From positions 8,449 through 63,106 of the forward strand of contig DHXX01000007.1 in NCBI GenBank assembly GCA_002413865.1: DNA of 54,658 nucleotides, in the 5' to 3' direction. A program made the translations under genes and the position numbers. The notes beneath the pieces are model-generated. The model worked only from the letters and a program-made list of their open reading frames with translations, was not told the origin of the DNA and ran no database searches. The DNA comes from Candidatus Saccharibacteria bacterium UBA5145. Lineage in GTDB: Bacteria > Patescibacteriota > Saccharimonadia > Saccharimonadales > UBA4665. Shown one piece after another: positions 41,331 through 50,177 of this stretch (positions within the stretch are counted from its first letter, which is position 1; every line of letters starts with the position of its first letter).

Positions 41331-42338
41331 ATGACCAAAACTAGCCAACCCATCGCCAAAAAAGCTTCGAGAAAAAAAGCCGCCAAACCGCCAGCCGTCG
41401 CCCCGGTTAAAGCTAAAATACCAGCCATCAAATCCAGCCGTTTTAAGCTGGCCGCGTATCGTGAGCGGCGCAACCGTCACCGAGTTGAACACCCCAGACG
41501 TCTAGCGGCGGTTTGGAAACTCAGCCAGACGGCGGCCCTAACCCTCTGGGAACACCGGGTACTATTTATCGGCATCACTCTCGTCTACGGTCTGCTCAAC
41601 CTTATCTTGGTGCGGGGATTTGCCAATGGTACCGATGTCGGTAGTCTCAAGACCCAACTCGGCCAACTATTTAATGGTAACTTTGGTTCATTGGCGTCTA
41701 GCCTGACCATTTTCGTGGTGCTAGTCGGGTCGGCCGGCAACGGATCGAGTAGCACGGCGGGGGCCTACCAGGCACTATTGGTCATCGTGGCCAGTCTGGC
41801 CATCATTTGGGCGCTACGGCAGGTCTTGTCGGGTACCCGACCACGGATCCGTGACGCTTATTACAAGGGCATGTACCCGCTTATCCCGTTCATTTTAGTG
41901 CTGCTGGTGATTGGGTTGCAGCTGCTACCGCTGTTGATTGGCTCGACGCTGTTTAGCTTGGTCATCAGTAATGGTATTGCCGTTTACTTGGTCGAAAAAT
42001 TGGTCTGGGCCTTGCTGTTCGCGGCCCTGGCGCTGCTGAGCCTGTACATGATTAGTTCGTCGATTTTTGCCCTCTATATCGTGACATTGCCCGACATGAC
42101 TCCGCTCAAAGCCTTGCGTAGCGCTCGCCAACTGGTTCGTTATCGTCGTTGGACGATACTGCGCAAAATTCTTTTCTTGCCTATTTTATTAGTCGTAGTG
42201 GCGGCGGTCGTGATGTTGCCGATTATCGTCTGGCTGACGCCGCTGGCGCAGTGGGTATTCTTCGTCCTGACGCTGTTCGCTATCGCGGCCGTCCACAGCT
42301 ACGTTTACAGCCTCTATCGTGAGCTACTCAATGACTGA
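41331..42338 (+). CDS. polytopic membrane protein of unknown function
   Basis: 335 aa. The N-terminal 60 residues are Lys/Arg/Pro-rich and cytoplasmic. Six or so hydrophobic helices follow (about 80-100, 127-165, 190-215, 217-250, 280-325). No catalytic motif is visible. The bulk hydrophobicity and the LKALRSARQLVRYRRW amphipathic segment resemble DUF975/glycerophosphodiester-phosphodiesterase membrane domains, but that is only a resemblance. It lies 16 nt after htpX and overlaps ligA by 8 nt, so all four genes may be one unit. Confidence 0.8.
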   Translation: MTKTSQPIAKKASRKKAAKPPAVAPVKAKIPAIKSSRFKLAAYRERRNRHRVEHPRRLAAVWKLSQTAALTLWEHRVLFIGITLVYGLLNLILVRGFANGTDVGSLKTQLGQLFNGNFGSLASSLTIFVVLVGSAGNGSSSTAGAYQALLVIVASLAIIWALRQVLSGTRPRIRDAYYKGMYPLIPFILVLLVIGLQLLPLLIGSTLFSLVISNGIAVYLVEKLVWALLFAALALLSLYMISSSIFALYIVTLPDMTPLKALRSARQLVRYRRWTILRKILFLPILLVVVAAVVMLPIIVWLTPLAQWVFFVLTLFAIAAVHSYVYSLYRELLND

Positions 42339-44352
42339 TTCTTCTCGAGCTGTCGAACGCGTCCGCAAGCTGCGCGAACTGATCAATGACTACCGCTACC
42401 ACTACCACGTGCTCGACGAGTCTACCATGAGCGAAGCCGCCGCCGATAGCCTGAAGCACGAACTCGCCCAGCTGGAAGCCCAGTATCCGGATTTAGTCAC
42501 CGCCGACAGCCCCACCCAGCGGGTGGCCGGTCAACCGCTCGATAAGTTCAGCCAAGTCACGCACAGCAGCCGGATGATGAGCCTAAACGATGTCTTTAGC
42601 GCCGACGAAGTGAGGGCGTGGGTTGAGCGTATTCAGAAACTAGCGGCTGGTGCCAAGCTCGAATACTTTGCCGACATCAAAATGGATGGCCTGGCCTGTG
42701 CCCTAGTCTATCAAGACGGTCAGTTTGTGCAGGCCGTGACACGGGGCGACGGTTTTATCGGCGAAGACGTGACGATGAATGTCCGGACTATCGATAACGT
42801 GCCGCTTCGCTTACGAGCCTCGCCCAGCACTAAAAAACTCCTAGCCGGCCGCACCGAAATTCGCGGCGAAGTCGTGCTCTACAAGGCCGATTTTGAAGCC
42901 CTCAACGTCGCCCGCGCCGCCGCCGATAAACCACTCTACGCCAACCCGCGTAACCTGGCTGCGGGCACCATTCGCCAGTTGGATTCTAAACTGGCGGCCA
43001 CTCGACCCTTGCGCTTTCGAGCTTACGACATGTTGCGCGCCGACCCCAATGATCTACCGACAAATGCTATAACTTATAAACTTTTGGGCGAGCTCGGTAT
43101 CGCCGTTAATCGCCAGGCCAAAGTCTTCGAATCGATCGAACAAGTCATGGTCTATGCGACCCACTGGGACGAGGCTCGCCACCAACTACCGTTTAACACT
43201 GATGGACTGGTGATCAAGCTCAATGACCGCCGCTTGTACGTCAAACTGGGCGCCGTCGGCAAGGCGCCCCGGGGAGCTGTCGCCTACAAGTATGCCGCCG
43301 AAGAAGCCACGACCACCGTCAAGGACATCGTTTTGAGTATCGGTCGGACCGGCACGGCCAACCCGGTCGCCGTTTTCGAACCGGTCGTCGTGGCCGGCAG
43401 CACCGTTCAGCATGCCACGCTCCACAACGCCGACGAAGTCGCCCGCAAAGATATTCGCGTTGGCGACACGGTGATTATCTACAAAGCCGGTGATATTATT
43501 CCGCAAGTCCTGAAGGTTCTGTCCGAGCTCCGCCCCCGCGACACCAAACCGTTCGATATGGCGCACGAGTTGAAGCGCCAGTACCCCGAACTAGAGTTTG
43601 AACGCGAACCCGGCGAAGTCGCTTACCGCATGAAGAACACCTCCGGACCATTACTGCTCAAACGAGCGCTCGAGCACTTTGCCAGCAAAGGGGCCCTCGA
43701 CATCGACACTTTGGGTGAAAAAAATGTGGCGGCCCTCGTCAATTCCGGCCTGGTACAGGATTTGGCCGACATTTACGCGCTTCGGGAGGCCCAGGTCGCA
43801 CGGCTAGACCGTTTCGGCGCGGTGTCGGCCCAGAACTTAGTCGCCGCTATCGCCGCGACGACGCGACCACCCCTAGCGCGCTTTATTTACGGTCTCGGCA
43901 TCCGCCACGTTGGTGCCCAAACGGCGATTGACTTGAGCGTCGCCTTTGGATCGCTCGAGGCGTTGTCCCAGGCTTCACTCGATGACTTGCAGGCGATTGA
44001 TGGTGTCGGCACGGTCGTCGCCGAATCAATTACCGCCTGGTTCGTCAGCGAAGACAACACCCAGCTGCTCGAGAAATTTAAACAGCTCGGTGTTAAACCG
44101 CAGTACGAACGGCGTGGTGACGGCCCGTTACAAGGTAAGCGTTTTGTCGTGACGGGCTCACTCGAGGCCATGTCGCGCGACGCGGCGGCCGATCAGATCC
44201 GCGCCCTGGGCGGTACTTTTCAGAGCGCCCTCGGCAAAGACACTGACTATCTGGTTGTCGGTAATAACGTTGGGGCTAGCAAACTCGCCAAAGCTTCCAA
44301 ATACGGTACGAAACAGCTCACCGAAGCCGAATTACTAAAGCTCTTTAAATAG
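42331..44352 (+). CDS. ligA: NAD-dependent DNA ligase LigA without zinc-finger cysteines
   Basis: Seals nicks using NAD+. 673 aa, normal length. Domain Ia (YHYHVLDE) and adenylation domain with catalytic lysine in IKMDG (K117), then TRGDG and DGLVIKL, OB fold (about 315-400), helix-hairpin-helix (about 450-580) and BRCT (about 590-673, GKRFVVTGSLEAMSRD). The region that should hold the four-Cys zinc finger (about 403-435) has no cysteine; the whole protein has only one, near residue 122. The ATG at 42331 overlaps the stop of the preceding gene; an upstream GTG at 42319 is in frame. Confidence 0.95.
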   Translation: MTDSSRAVERVRKLRELINDYRYHYHVLDESTMSEAAADSLKHELAQLEAQYPDLVTADSPTQRVAGQPLDKFSQVTHSSRMMSLNDVFSADEVRAWVERIQKLAAGAKLEYFADIKMDGLACALVYQDGQFVQAVTRGDGFIGEDVTMNVRTIDNVPLRLRASPSTKKLLAGRTEIRGEVVLYKADFEALNVARAAADKPLYANPRNLAAGTIRQLDSKLAATRPLRFRAYDMLRADPNDLPTNAITYKLLGELGIAVNRQAKVFESIEQVMVYATHWDEARHQLPFNTDGLVIKLNDRRLYVKLGAVGKAPRGAVAYKYAAEEATTTVKDIVLSIGRTGTANPVAVFEPVVVAGSTVQHATLHNADEVARKDIRVGDTVIIYKAGDIIPQVLKVLSELRPRDTKPFDMAHELKRQYPELEFEREPGEVAYRMKNTSGPLLLKRALEHFASKGALDIDTLGEKNVAALVNSGLVQDLADIYALREAQVARLDRFGAVSAQNLVAAIAATTRPPLARFIYGLGIRHVGAQTAIDLSVAFGSLEALSQASLDDLQAIDGVGTVVAESITAWFVSEDNTQLLEKFKQLGVKPQYERRGDGPLQGKRFVVTGSLEAMSRDAAADQIRALGGTFQSALGKDTDYLVVGNNVGASKLAKASKYGTKQLTEAELLKLFK

Positions 44353-44367
44353 GCTACACTTAAGACA

Positions 44368-44829
44368 ATGCCCCACATCAACGAACTATACGATTTTACA
44401 GTCACGGTTTTCATCGTTTTCGAAGACGCCGTCCTGCTCGTTCACCATCCGCGCTACGGGAAATGGTTGCCGATGGGTGGCCATATCGAACTCGACGAGG
44501 ATGTCGACGAAGCACTATTCCGGGAAATCGAAGAAGAAACGGGCTTAACGGTTGAAATACTCAGCACCAAACCTAACATTGAGTCACCGGGAACGAAGTT
44601 TATGTATACCCCGAACTATGTCGATGTGCACGAGGCCAATCCGCCGCATCGACACATCTCATTTATTTATTTCGCTAAAGCCTTGACTGATTGGCATGTT
44701 ATATCTGACGAGCACTTGGCGATCCATTGGGTCAAAGAAACAGATCTCGACAGCGAGACGTACGATTTATCGGCAGCGGTCAAATTTTATTGTCGCGAGG
44801 CTCTTAGGCTAGCCAAACAGTCCAACTAG
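44368..44829 (+). CDS. NUDIX hydrolase
   Basis: 153 aa. The Nudix box is GGHIELDEDVDEALFREIEEETGL (in two parts GGHIELDEDVDEAL, about 37-50, and REIEEETGL, about 52-60). The FTVTVFIVFEDAVLLVHHPRYG beginning is close to the NUDIX group acting on nucleotide sugars or capped dinucleotides; the substrate is not predictable. TACACT at 44355-44360 ends 7 nt before the ATG (leaderless). It is the third small NUDIX enzyme in the window, consistent with strong reliance on nucleotide sanitation. Confidence 0.9.
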   Translation: MPHINELYDFTVTVFIVFEDAVLLVHHPRYGKWLPMGGHIELDEDVDEALFREIEEETGLTVEILSTKPNIESPGTKFMYTPNYVDVHEANPPHRHISFIYFAKALTDWHVISDEHLAIHWVKETDLDSETYDLSAAVKFYCREALRLAKQSN

Positions 44830-44874
44830 AAGGCGACTTGACTGTCGCCGATAATACGTTATGCTTATGTTAAG

Positions 44875-44996
44875 TCGTGCGCATCAAGCGGCGCTTGGCA
44901 AAATAAACATTTTACAAAAATAAAAAAGCACTCGCCGCAAGGGTGGGCGCGCACGAATTAATCGAGTCGGGCAATTTGCTCGGCTCGATTTTATTC
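44875..44996 (+). ncRNA. candidate small RNA ending in a terminator
   Basis: TCGTGCGC (44875-44882) pairs with GCGCACGA (44948-44955). Inside is CAAGCGGCGCTTG. A perfect 13-bp terminator follows (AATCGAG...CTCGATT, 44960-44990, T-rich tail). A -10-like TTATGCTTATG lies near 44860. No convincing ORF. It could be an sRNA or just the terminator of the NUDIX transcript. Confidence 0.4.
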
Positions 44997-45087
44997 AACG
45001 GACAGTCTGGAGACTGGAAGCCAGGCGGCGCGGTCGTGTCAGTAGGCGACGACGAGACGTGTATAATGAGCCTTAAAGAGTCCGACA

Positions 45088-46020
45088 ATGATCAAATATT
45101 ATTACAAAAACACTCGAGGCACCGAACTCGTCGAATCCGAAGCGCTGCAACGCGGTACCTGGGTCTACGTTGAGGCGCCGACCGATGTCGAAATCCTTCA
45201 ACTCGCCAAGCGCTTCGATCTCGAGCCCGGCAATCTAGAGGACGCCATCGACGAAGACGAGATGCCTCGGTTGGAGCGCGAGGGCGAGCACACGTATATT
45301 TACGTGCGTTTTGCCTACAGCAACAGTCGCGGTGAACTGTCGACGGCGCCGCTCCTGATCGTCTTTAGTGGCGGGGAATACGTTTTGACCATTAGCCAGG
45401 TCCATTTGCCGGCGCTCGACTTTTTCATGCGCGGTCGGATCGTCTTCGCGACGACCCAACGGGCCAAATTAGTGCTGCTGATTTTGTCGCACATCAGCGA
45501 TCAATATGACGGCTTCATTAGCAAAACGAGTCGCCAGATTAAATTGATTCGCTCGCGCCTGCGCGGCAATGGCATCACCAACCAGGACTTATTGGACTTC
45601 GTGACTATCGAAGATGACCTGAATGAGTTTCAATCTTCATTGCAACCGACCAACGCGGCGCTGCGTCGGCTATTGGTGGGGAAGCTGATACCACTATTCG
45701 AAGAAGACCACGACATTGTCGAAGATCTGTTGCTTAATAACGAGCAGTCAATCGAAGCTATCCGCTCCAACCTCCGTTCGATCACCAACATCCGGGATGC
45801 CTATTCGGCGATTAGCAGCAACAACCTGAACCGGACAATTACCCTGCTGACACTGGCGACTATCTTGGTCGCCCTGCCCAATGTTTTCTTCGGTATGTAC
45901 GGCATGAACGTCGAATTGCCATTTCAGCACACGGGGTGGGCTTACGAGGCCATAGTCAGTTTAAATGTCTTAGTGATAACCTTGATTATCTACATCGTAC
46001 GCAAAAAGCGCATCATCTAG
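45088..46020 (+). CDS. corA: CorA-type Mg2+/Co2+ transporter
   Basis: 310-aa homopentameric channel. The N-terminal cytoplasmic domain (1-240) is followed by two helices at the C-terminus (about 247-268 and 282-303), separated by the selectivity loop GMYGMNVELP, with the hallmark GMN at about 272-274. The long helix with LLLNNEQSIEAIRSNLRSI precedes TM1. TATAAT at 45062-45067 lies 20 nt upstream with AAAGAG as a weak SD. Monocistronic. Confidence 0.95.
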   Translation: MIKYYYKNTRGTELVESEALQRGTWVYVEAPTDVEILQLAKRFDLEPGNLEDAIDEDEMPRLEREGEHTYIYVRFAYSNSRGELSTAPLLIVFSGGEYVLTISQVHLPALDFFMRGRIVFATTQRAKLVLLILSHISDQYDGFISKTSRQIKLIRSRLRGNGITNQDLLDFVTIEDDLNEFQSSLQPTNAALRRLLVGKLIPLFEEDHDIVEDLLLNNEQSIEAIRSNLRSITNIRDAYSAISSNNLNRTITLLTLATILVALPNVFFGMYGMNVELPFQHTGWAYEAIVSLNVLVITLIIYIVRKKRII

Positions 46021-46104
46021 TCCGCTTTGCTTATCTAGTCGTGACTTGCTAAAATAATCCAGAAGCCGCCTAAGCTAATACAGGGTATTGGCTAGACCTC
46101 ATGA

Positions 46105-46181
46105 GGGGATATAGCTCAGTTGATTAGAGCGCTGCCCTGGCAGGGCAGAGGTCCAGGGTTTGAGTCCCTGTATCTCCACCA
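46105..46181 (+). tRNA. tRNA-Ala(GGC)
   Basis: 77 nt with CCA. Acceptor GGGGATA/TATCTCC (one G-T pair), anticodon stem CTGCC/GGCAG around CTGGCAG (GGC), T-arm CAGGG TTTGAGT CCCTG. It is followed by a 19-bp hairpin (46178-46219, loop GCAA) starting ACCA and ending TGGT. Confidence 0.95.
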
Positions 46182-46675
46182 ATTAAAATACCCATCGCAA
46201 GATGGGTATTTTAATTGGTGATCACAAGAGGCGCCTCAAACCCGTCCGGCGTAGCCGAGGGTTTGTTGGAATGATAATTGGAGCGATTAGCGACAAGTAT
46301 ATGCCGAACCCGATTCGTTCCTCCTAATAAAATTAAAGAACGAACCGGCGTGAAGCTATATGACGCGCGCAGGAATTCATTCCGAGCACGCCGCAGTGGA
46401 AAAGGGCGTAGCCCGCGTCCCTGTATCTCCAGGTCCATCGCAAGATGGGTATTTTAATTGGTGATCACAAGAGGCGCCTCAAACCCGTCCGGCGCAGCCG
46501 AGGGTTTGGCGTAGCAAATGCACGCGCAGGAGTTTACTCCGATAGCTGAGCGATTAGCGAAGATATATGCCGAACCCAAGAAAACCTTCCTATAAAATAA
46601 TAGTTTTCCTGGCGAGAAGCTATAACATGAATTTGCGGAGGAGCGCAACGAAGTGAAGCGATCCCTGTATCTCCA
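46182..46675 (+). repeat. tRNA-tail elements 5a and 5b (long forms, tandem)
   Basis: 5a: T-arm-like hairpin CAAACCC/GGGTTTG, module C with altered stem TTCGTTC/GAACGAA, module B, then a 15-nt exact tRNA tail copy (46417-46431 = 46164-46178). 5b: begins with a repeat (46435-46493) of the terminator half and hairpin at 46193-46251, then module B (GGAGTTTACTCC), module C (GAAAAC/GTTTTC) and a 14-nt tail copy (46662-46675). In 5a module C precedes B; in 5b it is nested in B's outer stem. Confidence 0.85.
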
Positions 46676-46824
46676 ATTACGATAAAGCAAGACTCAAGCA
46701 TGCGTACTCTGTAATGGAGGCTACCGAAACTCACTCCCGCCCTAAAGTGACTAAATCTAAACTCTTATGTATAATCAGGCTTAAGTAAGCATAAAAATAA
46801 AAGAAAGCCGATGGGAACTGACAA

Positions 46825-48855
46825 ATGGAACCTAATGCCAATCAACCTAACTTCGAAACCAACCCTTTAGCCGACCAGCCCGTCCCACCCGCGCAACAAC
46901 CGACCGGTAGCCTGGTGAGCCAACCTCTTTCTCCACCAACGGTGATAGGTTCGCCCGGAGCAATCTATGGCCCGAACCCCGCTCCCGTTGACGCCTTAGC
47001 CACTACTCTCGAACCCGGCTTGGCTAGTAGTAGTGTCGAGAGCGTCGAGCCCCGGTCTCCTGAACCGGTAGCCGTGCCCGAAGTGGCCAATCTGCCTGGC
47101 TACGCCGTGGCGATGCCATCGAATCAGACCCTAGTGCCTGAGTCAGTGTCTTTGGCGCCACCGCTCGGTGCGGTTGTAGCCGGTGACATGAGCGCTCCGG
47201 CCGGCCAAATGGTTACGCCTCAAGTTACGGCGGGCGCAATGGCTCCACCCTCAGTGTCGTCGTCAAAAAGTCGTAAACTTCCCAAAAAGGCGTTAATCGC
47301 TGTGGCTGGCGTCATACTGCTGGCCCTCGGCGGCGCCGGCTATTATTTCGGTTATTACACCAACTCGTCGGTCGTTTATAGCCAGTCGCTGTCTAACGCC
47401 GGCAAGGCCTACGACAAGCTCGTGACCTACCTCGATCTGCAAACAGCAATTGGGAATAAAGGATATACAGGCGACGGGTCGTACAAAATCGTCAGCGGCG
47501 ACACGACAACGGACGGCAAAATAGCCGTTAAAACCGACGGCAAGAACAGCGATACTAATTTTGACGTCGGTTTGGGCGTGACGCGGGTCAGCGTCGAGAC
47601 GCGCACCATCAAACAGGCTGCCGGCGTAACTCCTGATATCTACCTCAAGGCGACAGGGCTAAAAGGCGTCGGTGCCTTGACGGGTTCACCACAATTCGGC
47701 ACGGCGCTCGATCAATTGGAAGGCAAATGGATTGTCGTCGATCATACGTTGATTGATAATTTAGCCAAAAGCGCTGCTCAGACCGGCAGCGGGATGACGG
47801 CGCCAACGCGCAATCAAGTCGTCGACGAGCTCCATGCTTTCGGCAAGGTCAACCAACAATACGTATTTTCGACCAAAAAAGATAAGGCCGTGACGACGGT
47901 CGTAAAAACTTATGGCACCGAAACGATTGAAGGCCACAAAGTCATTCATTACAAAGTCGCGTTCGTCAAAGACAACGTCAAGAAATACATTACCGCTCAG
48001 CGGGACGCCTTGAATTCAAGCCAGCTCGGTGACTGGATTAAAAAGAATAACTACAAAGCCAGCGTCGACAGCTCGTACGACCAACTTGTCAAATCGGCCG
48101 ACGGCATTAAATCGAGCGATACCATCGATGTCTGGTCGGATATCAATACGCGAGTGCTCTACAAAGTCCGAGTCAGTGACAAAAAGAATCCGGCCACCAA
48201 TTATGTCGATCTTGGTTTGGATTACAAAAACAGCGCCAGTTACCCCTTCTTCATTAGCACCCAGAGCAAGGACGGCACTACTAGCAGCAATGGTTCGCTC
48301 GTCGCGACGTTGGACACCAAGTCTAATAGCCTGACGCTCAGAGCCAACTTTAAACAGACGGGCAGTAGTTCGTCGTCGATTGACGGGACGTTTACCTTCA
48401 AACCGAGTAACGTTACTTTAAAAATTGCTGTGCCGACTGGTGCTGAACCACTGAGTCAAGTTCTCGACCAGTTGGGGCTTGGTAGTCTGCTGACCTCATA
48501 TAGCAACGCCGGCGTGGGGGCTAATGATACGCGGCGGCAGGCGGACATACGTTCCATCCAAACGCAAGCTGAGGTGTTCTTTGCTCAGAATGGATACTAT
48601 CCAAGCTTGGCACAGTTCAACAGCGCGGTTTGGCGCAAAACCAACATGAGTAGTCTCGACATAGCGGCCTTGAAAGATCCTGAGGGCAGTGCCAGCGTTT
48701 TGGCACTTGCTTCGGCGGCTCATAGCTACGCCTACCAAGCCAAAGCTGCGACCGGTGCCAGTTGTGACGGTCTCGGTTCGACGACCTGCGCCAGCTATAC
48801 GTTGACGGCGACTCTCAGTGACGGAACCGTTTATACCAAATCAAGCCTCGATTAA
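46825..48855 (+). CDS. large membrane-anchored surface protein with pseudopilin-like C-terminus
   Basis: 676 aa. The first 150 residues are Pro/Ala-rich and cytoplasmic. A basic KSRKLPKK leads into one helix (ALIAVAGVILLALGGAGYYFG, about 156-176). The outside part (about 180-560) is beta-rich with many Thr/Ser/Lys, resembling no family I know. The C-terminus (about 570-676) begins RRQADIRSIQTQAEVFF and YYPSLAQF, resembling the N-terminal helix end and loop of type II secretion pseudopilins, and contains a Cys pair. -10 TATAAT at 46770-46775. It may be a surface adhesin or pilus-associated protein. Confidence 0.78.
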   Translation: MEPNANQPNFETNPLADQPVPPAQQPTGSLVSQPLSPPTVIGSPGAIYGPNPAPVDALATTLEPGLASSSVESVEPRSPEPVAVPEVANLPGYAVAMPSNQTLVPESVSLAPPLGAVVAGDMSAPAGQMVTPQVTAGAMAPPSVSSSKSRKLPKKALIAVAGVILLALGGAGYYFGYYTNSSVVYSQSLSNAGKAYDKLVTYLDLQTAIGNKGYTGDGSYKIVSGDTTTDGKIAVKTDGKNSDTNFDVGLGVTRVSVETRTIKQAAGVTPDIYLKATGLKGVGALTGSPQFGTALDQLEGKWIVVDHTLIDNLAKSAAQTGSGMTAPTRNQVVDELHAFGKVNQQYVFSTKKDKAVTTVVKTYGTETIEGHKVIHYKVAFVKDNVKKYITAQRDALNSSQLGDWIKKNNYKASVDSSYDQLVKSADGIKSSDTIDVWSDINTRVLYKVRVSDKKNPATNYVDLGLDYKNSASYPFFISTQSKDGTTSSNGSLVATLDTKSNSLTLRANFKQTGSSSSSIDGTFTFKPSNVTLKIAVPTGAEPLSQVLDQLGLGSLLTSYSNAGVGANDTRRQADIRSIQTQAEVFFAQNGYYPSLAQFNSAVWRKTNMSSLDIAALKDPEGSASVLALASAAHSYAYQAKAATGASCDGLGSTTCASYTLTATLSDGTVYTKSSLD

Positions 48856-48872
48856 GTTGCTATACTCAAGTT

Positions 48873-50177
48873 GTGAACACCGTCGCTAATGGCCTGACAA
48901 ATCAATTCAAAAAAATTGGCAAACAATTTCTTTGTGCTTTGCTCGAAGCGCAGGTTAAACGATTGCGGCGACGTCACGTTTTCAAGATCGTAGCGGTGGC
49001 CGGCAGCGTCGGTAAAACTTCGACCAAGCTGGCGATTGCCGCCGTACTCCAGCCCGCTTACCGGGTAATATACCAAGACGGTAACTATAACGATCGCCTC
49101 ACCGTACCGCTTGTCTTGTTTGGGCAAGCCGAGCCAGCGATTTTTAATGTGCTGGCTTGGGCGAAGCTACTGATTACTAACGAAAGGCGGTTACGTCGGC
49201 CATACCCATACAACCTGGCTCTCTTAGAACTGGGGACGGATGGACCGGGGCAACTCAAGCGCTTTGCCTACCTGCGCCCCGATGTCGTGGTGGTCACGGC
49301 CATCGAAGAGGAGCACATGGAATATTTTCAGACGCTCGACGCGGTAGCAACCGAAGAGCTCGTACCACTCGCTTGGTCGGCGCAAGCTTTGCTCAATATT
49401 GACGATATAGCTCCGAAGTATTTGCCAAAGCGCGCGTTTGCGAGTTATGGTTTCGGACCAGCCGACTATCGCATCACGGGAAGCACGACACTATCGTTAA
49501 ACAGTCAAACCCTCGACCTAACTCTTGCCGGCGGGCAGACTGTCACAGTCAAATCGCCGATGTTGGGAGAACAGGGCGCCAAAATCACCCTGGCCGCCGT
49601 GGCCGTCGCCAACATGCTCGAAATGTCGATCGAGGCTATTGCCAGTGCCGTGGCGACGATTAAGCCCACGCCAGGACGGATGCAGCTGCTCCCCGGCATC
49701 CAGGGTTCATTACTGATCGACGATACCTATAACTCAAGTCCGGTGGCCGTTCGGGCAGCCCTCGACGTGCTCTACGCTACCGAGGCGCCGCAAAGGATAG
49801 CGATTTTGGGGAGTATGAACGAAATGGGCTCGAGTAGCCCGGCCATGCACCGCCAAGTGGGAGCCTACTGCGACCCGTCCAAACTCGATCTGGTCATAAC
49901 CATCGGCGCTGCCGCGGCCGAAGCCTTGGCTCCCGCGGCCCAAGCACGAGGCTGCCAGGTCGTTAGTTTTGCTAATCCGATCTTGGCTGGCCGTTATGCC
50001 GCCGAGCACCTCAAATCGGGGGCAGTCGTGTTGGTCAAGGGCTCCCAAAATGGTGTCTTTGCCGAAGAAGCCCTCGTGCCACTCCTGGCCGAGGCCGGTG
50101 ATCGGACGAAGCTGGTGCGCCAGTCGCCAGATTGGCAGCGCCGCAAAGCCCAGCAACTTGCTATACTTGAAAAATGA
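48873..50177 (+). CDS. Mur ligase family protein, MurF-like (copy 1)
   Basis: 434-aa ATP-dependent peptide ligase. P-loop VAVAGSVGKTSTK (about 40-52), NYNDRLTVP (about 71-79), LLELGTDGPG (about 108-117), and the MurF hallmark IDDTYNSSPVAVRAAL (about 278-293). It lacks the N-terminal UDP-binding lobe of classical MurF, so the acceptor may be bound differently. GTG start with TATACT at 48861-48866 ending 6 nt upstream: leaderless. Its stop overlaps the hydrolase start. Together with copy 2 and ddl it forms a wall-synthesis cluster. Confidence 0.88.
   Translation: MNTVANGLTNQFKKIGKQFLCALLEAQVKRLRRRHVFKIVAVAGSVGKTSTKLAIAAVLQPAYRVIYQDGNYNDRLTVPLVLFGQAEPAIFNVLAWAKLLITNERRLRRPYPYNLALLELGTDGPGQLKRFAYLRPDVVVVTAIEEEHMEYFQTLDAVATEELVPLAWSAQALLNIDDIAPKYLPKRAFASYGFGPADYRITGSTTLSLNSQTLDLTLAGGQTVTVKSPMLGEQGAKITLAAVAVANMLEMSIEAIASAVATIKPTPGRMQLLPGIQGSLLIDDTYNSSPVAVRAALDVLYATEAPQRIAILGSMNEMGSSSPAMHRQVGAYCDPSKLDLVITIGAAAAEALAPAAQARGCQVVSFANPILAGRYAAEHLKSGAVVLVKGSQNGVFAEEALVPLLAEAGDRTKLVRQSPDWQRRKAQQLAILEK

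Noticed and set aside
44943..45173. 76-codon ORF overlapping the start of corA
   Set aside because: It runs through a perfect terminator hairpin and the corA promoter in another frame; no ribosome site.
18198..46675. tRNA-tail copies as att sites of an integrated phage or ICE
   Set aside because: The DNA between original and copy is only 129-261 nt, has the same core at different tRNAs and encodes no integrase. A classical integrated element in the window does not explain it, though an integrase acting in trans cannot be excluded.
46211..46738. Antisense ORFs (60-80 codons) in the region behind tRNA-Ala; similar ORFs at 21703-21936, 22668-23021 and 38139-38536
   Set aside because: They consist of the structured tRNA-tail repeats and even tRNA sequence read in reverse or forward. 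Codon content is not protein-like, and the apparent similarity between them is only the DNA repeat.
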